This document shows positions 7,000 through 7,406 of a stretch of 7,406 bases of DNA, one piece after another. Below the pieces are notes generated by a model. That model searched no databases. It was given only the letters and a program-made list of their open reading frames with translations, and was not told the origin of the DNA. Source of the stretch: Collimonas sp. UBA1456 (GTDB lineage: Bacteria; Pseudomonadota; Gammaproteobacteria; Burkholderiales; Burkholderiaceae_D). Position numbers and translations under genes: made by a program. Within the stretch, counting starts at the first letter, position 1; the number at the start of each line of letters is the position of its first letter. The stretch spans positions 1 through 7,406 of the forward strand of contig DCSW01000033.1 in NCBI GenBank assembly GCA_002325825.1, in the 5' to 3' direction.

Positions 7000-7028
7000 T
7001 TGATACAGAAAATTATAATATTTATTAT
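7000..7028 (+). promoter_or_regulatory. Candidate sigma70 promoter TTGATA-N17-TATTAT
   Basis: The -35 TTGATA (7000-7005) and -10 TATTAT (7023-7028) each match the consensus at five of six positions, with the ideal 17-base spacing. A perfect TATAAT also occurs at 7014-7019, but no good -35 goes with it. The predicted start near 7035 would lie about 16 bases before the GTG of the following small ORF. The AT-rich block separates this gene from the divergent transferase gene and may drive both. Confidence 0.5.
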
Positions 7029-7050
7029 ATTGTAATAGGATCCATTCCTC

Positions 7051-7346
7051 GTGACCAAAAAGCAAAAATTCGCTCACCTTGAGGTTATAAGTTGCTTAGT
7101 CAATACGAATCTAGTGCTGGTGATCGAGGCTACCGGCAAGCCTGTTGATGCGCTGATCACTCATCATGACCAGCCAATTCCTGGCGAATTCAAACTGCGA
7201 GCCCCCCCCAAAAAATCGTAAACCTTGCAGCTGATGGAGAAGCTCAAAATAGAGGGGTAATCATAGAAAGAGGCACCTGTCAATACCGGAATGAAGATGT
7301 ACTAAATGGTGCGTTTAAAGTGTACCCAATTCGGGTTAATAAATAG
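7051..7346 (+). pseudogene. Unrecognised small gene split by a one-base frameshift at a C8-A6 tract
   Basis: GTG at 7051, with AGGA at 7037-7040, opens a 56-codon frame: MTKKQKFAHLEVISCLVNTN, LVLVIEATGKPVDALITHHD, QPIPGEFKLRAPPKKS, stop at 7219-7221. Exactly at its end, frame -1 continues as KIVNLAADGEAQNRGVIIER and GTCQYRNEDVLNGAFKVYPI, then RVNK, stop at 7344-7346. Adding one base in the run of eight C (7202-7209) or six A (7210-7215) fuses both into one 98-residue protein. Both halves look like real protein, and the promoter at 7000-7028 fits. I do not know the family: no signal peptide, no membrane segment, mixed strand-rich composition. Three explanations remain: a dead gene, a phase-variable gene switched off, or a sequencing error in the homopolymer. 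Confidence 0.5.
7202..7215 (+). repeat. Homopolymer C8 followed by A6 inside the small ORF
   Basis: Eight C then six A, lying precisely where the reading frame of the small gene breaks. Runs of this kind slip during replication and are also the commonest site of read errors. Confidence 0.9.
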
Positions 7347-7406
7347 AGCTGTTCAGGCCCTGTATTTTTCTATTTTCACTCTTGCTAGTAGCGAATCTAT
7401 ACGATT

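Noticed and set aside
6880..7077. 65-residue minus-strand open frame starting upstream of the transferase
   Set aside because: It is a different frame from the transferase, overlaps its start and the divergent promoter region, and shows no recognisable sequence.
1..7406. CRISPR array, tRNA, rRNA, transposase or phage genes
   Set aside because: No regularly spaced repeats, no tRNA-like cloverleaf, no rRNA strings and no transposase or phage motifs were seen on either strand.

Overview
The window looks like a stretch of a Burkholderiales-type betaproteobacterial chromosome in advanced gene decay. This rests on the style of the LivK-like binding protein, a RegB/RegA-type redox two-component pair, and a phosphoesterase next to a di-haem cytochrome c peroxidase. 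I infer a recently host-restricted or otherwise relaxed-selection genome, because most of the window is recognisable but broken genes. Only two long genes read as intact, livK and a 4'-phosphopantetheinyl transferase, and together they fill about a quarter of the DNA. Several inactivating changes look like C:G to T:A transitions, for example CAA to TAA stops and a probable His to Tyr in the kinase H-box. The lineage is a judgement from remembered family sequences; no search was run.

Layout. 1-820 (minus): a cytochrome c peroxidase/MauG-like lipoprotein pseudogene running off the left edge, with both haem sites damaged. 821-1019: a spacer with one short REP-like motif. 1020-2230 (minus): a phosphoesterase (PF04185-type) pseudogene with frameshifts, stops and a large internal deletion. 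2231-2634: a leader region holding a 14-bp perfect palindrome. 2635-3780 (plus): intact livK with a good Shine-Dalgarno. 3832-5072 (plus): a RegB/PrrB-like sensor kinase pseudogene, overlapping by one base a RegA-like regulator pseudogene at 5072-5413 that has lost its middle but keeps its DNA-recognition helix. 5414-5709: nothing recognised. 5710-5988 (plus): an open frame with weak resemblance to the start of a response-regulator receiver. 5969-6169 (minus): a small gene with a perfect ribosome binding site and one in-frame TGA, lying just downstream of the intact transferase gene at 6189-6926 (minus). 7000-7346 (plus): a sigma70-like promoter and a small ORF whose two halves are separated by a one-base frameshift at a C8-A6 homopolymer.

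How they work together. The left pair would have been exported metabolic or redox enzymes, livK a periplasmic amino-acid receptor, and the kinase/regulator pair a redox-responsive switch; all but livK are dead. The intact transferase implies that a carrier protein (fatty acid, polyketide or nonribosomal peptide) still needs activating elsewhere in the genome. No carrier protein or synthase is visible here. I see no convincing new multi-gene system. The least explained pieces are the two small frames at 5969-6169 and 7051-7346.
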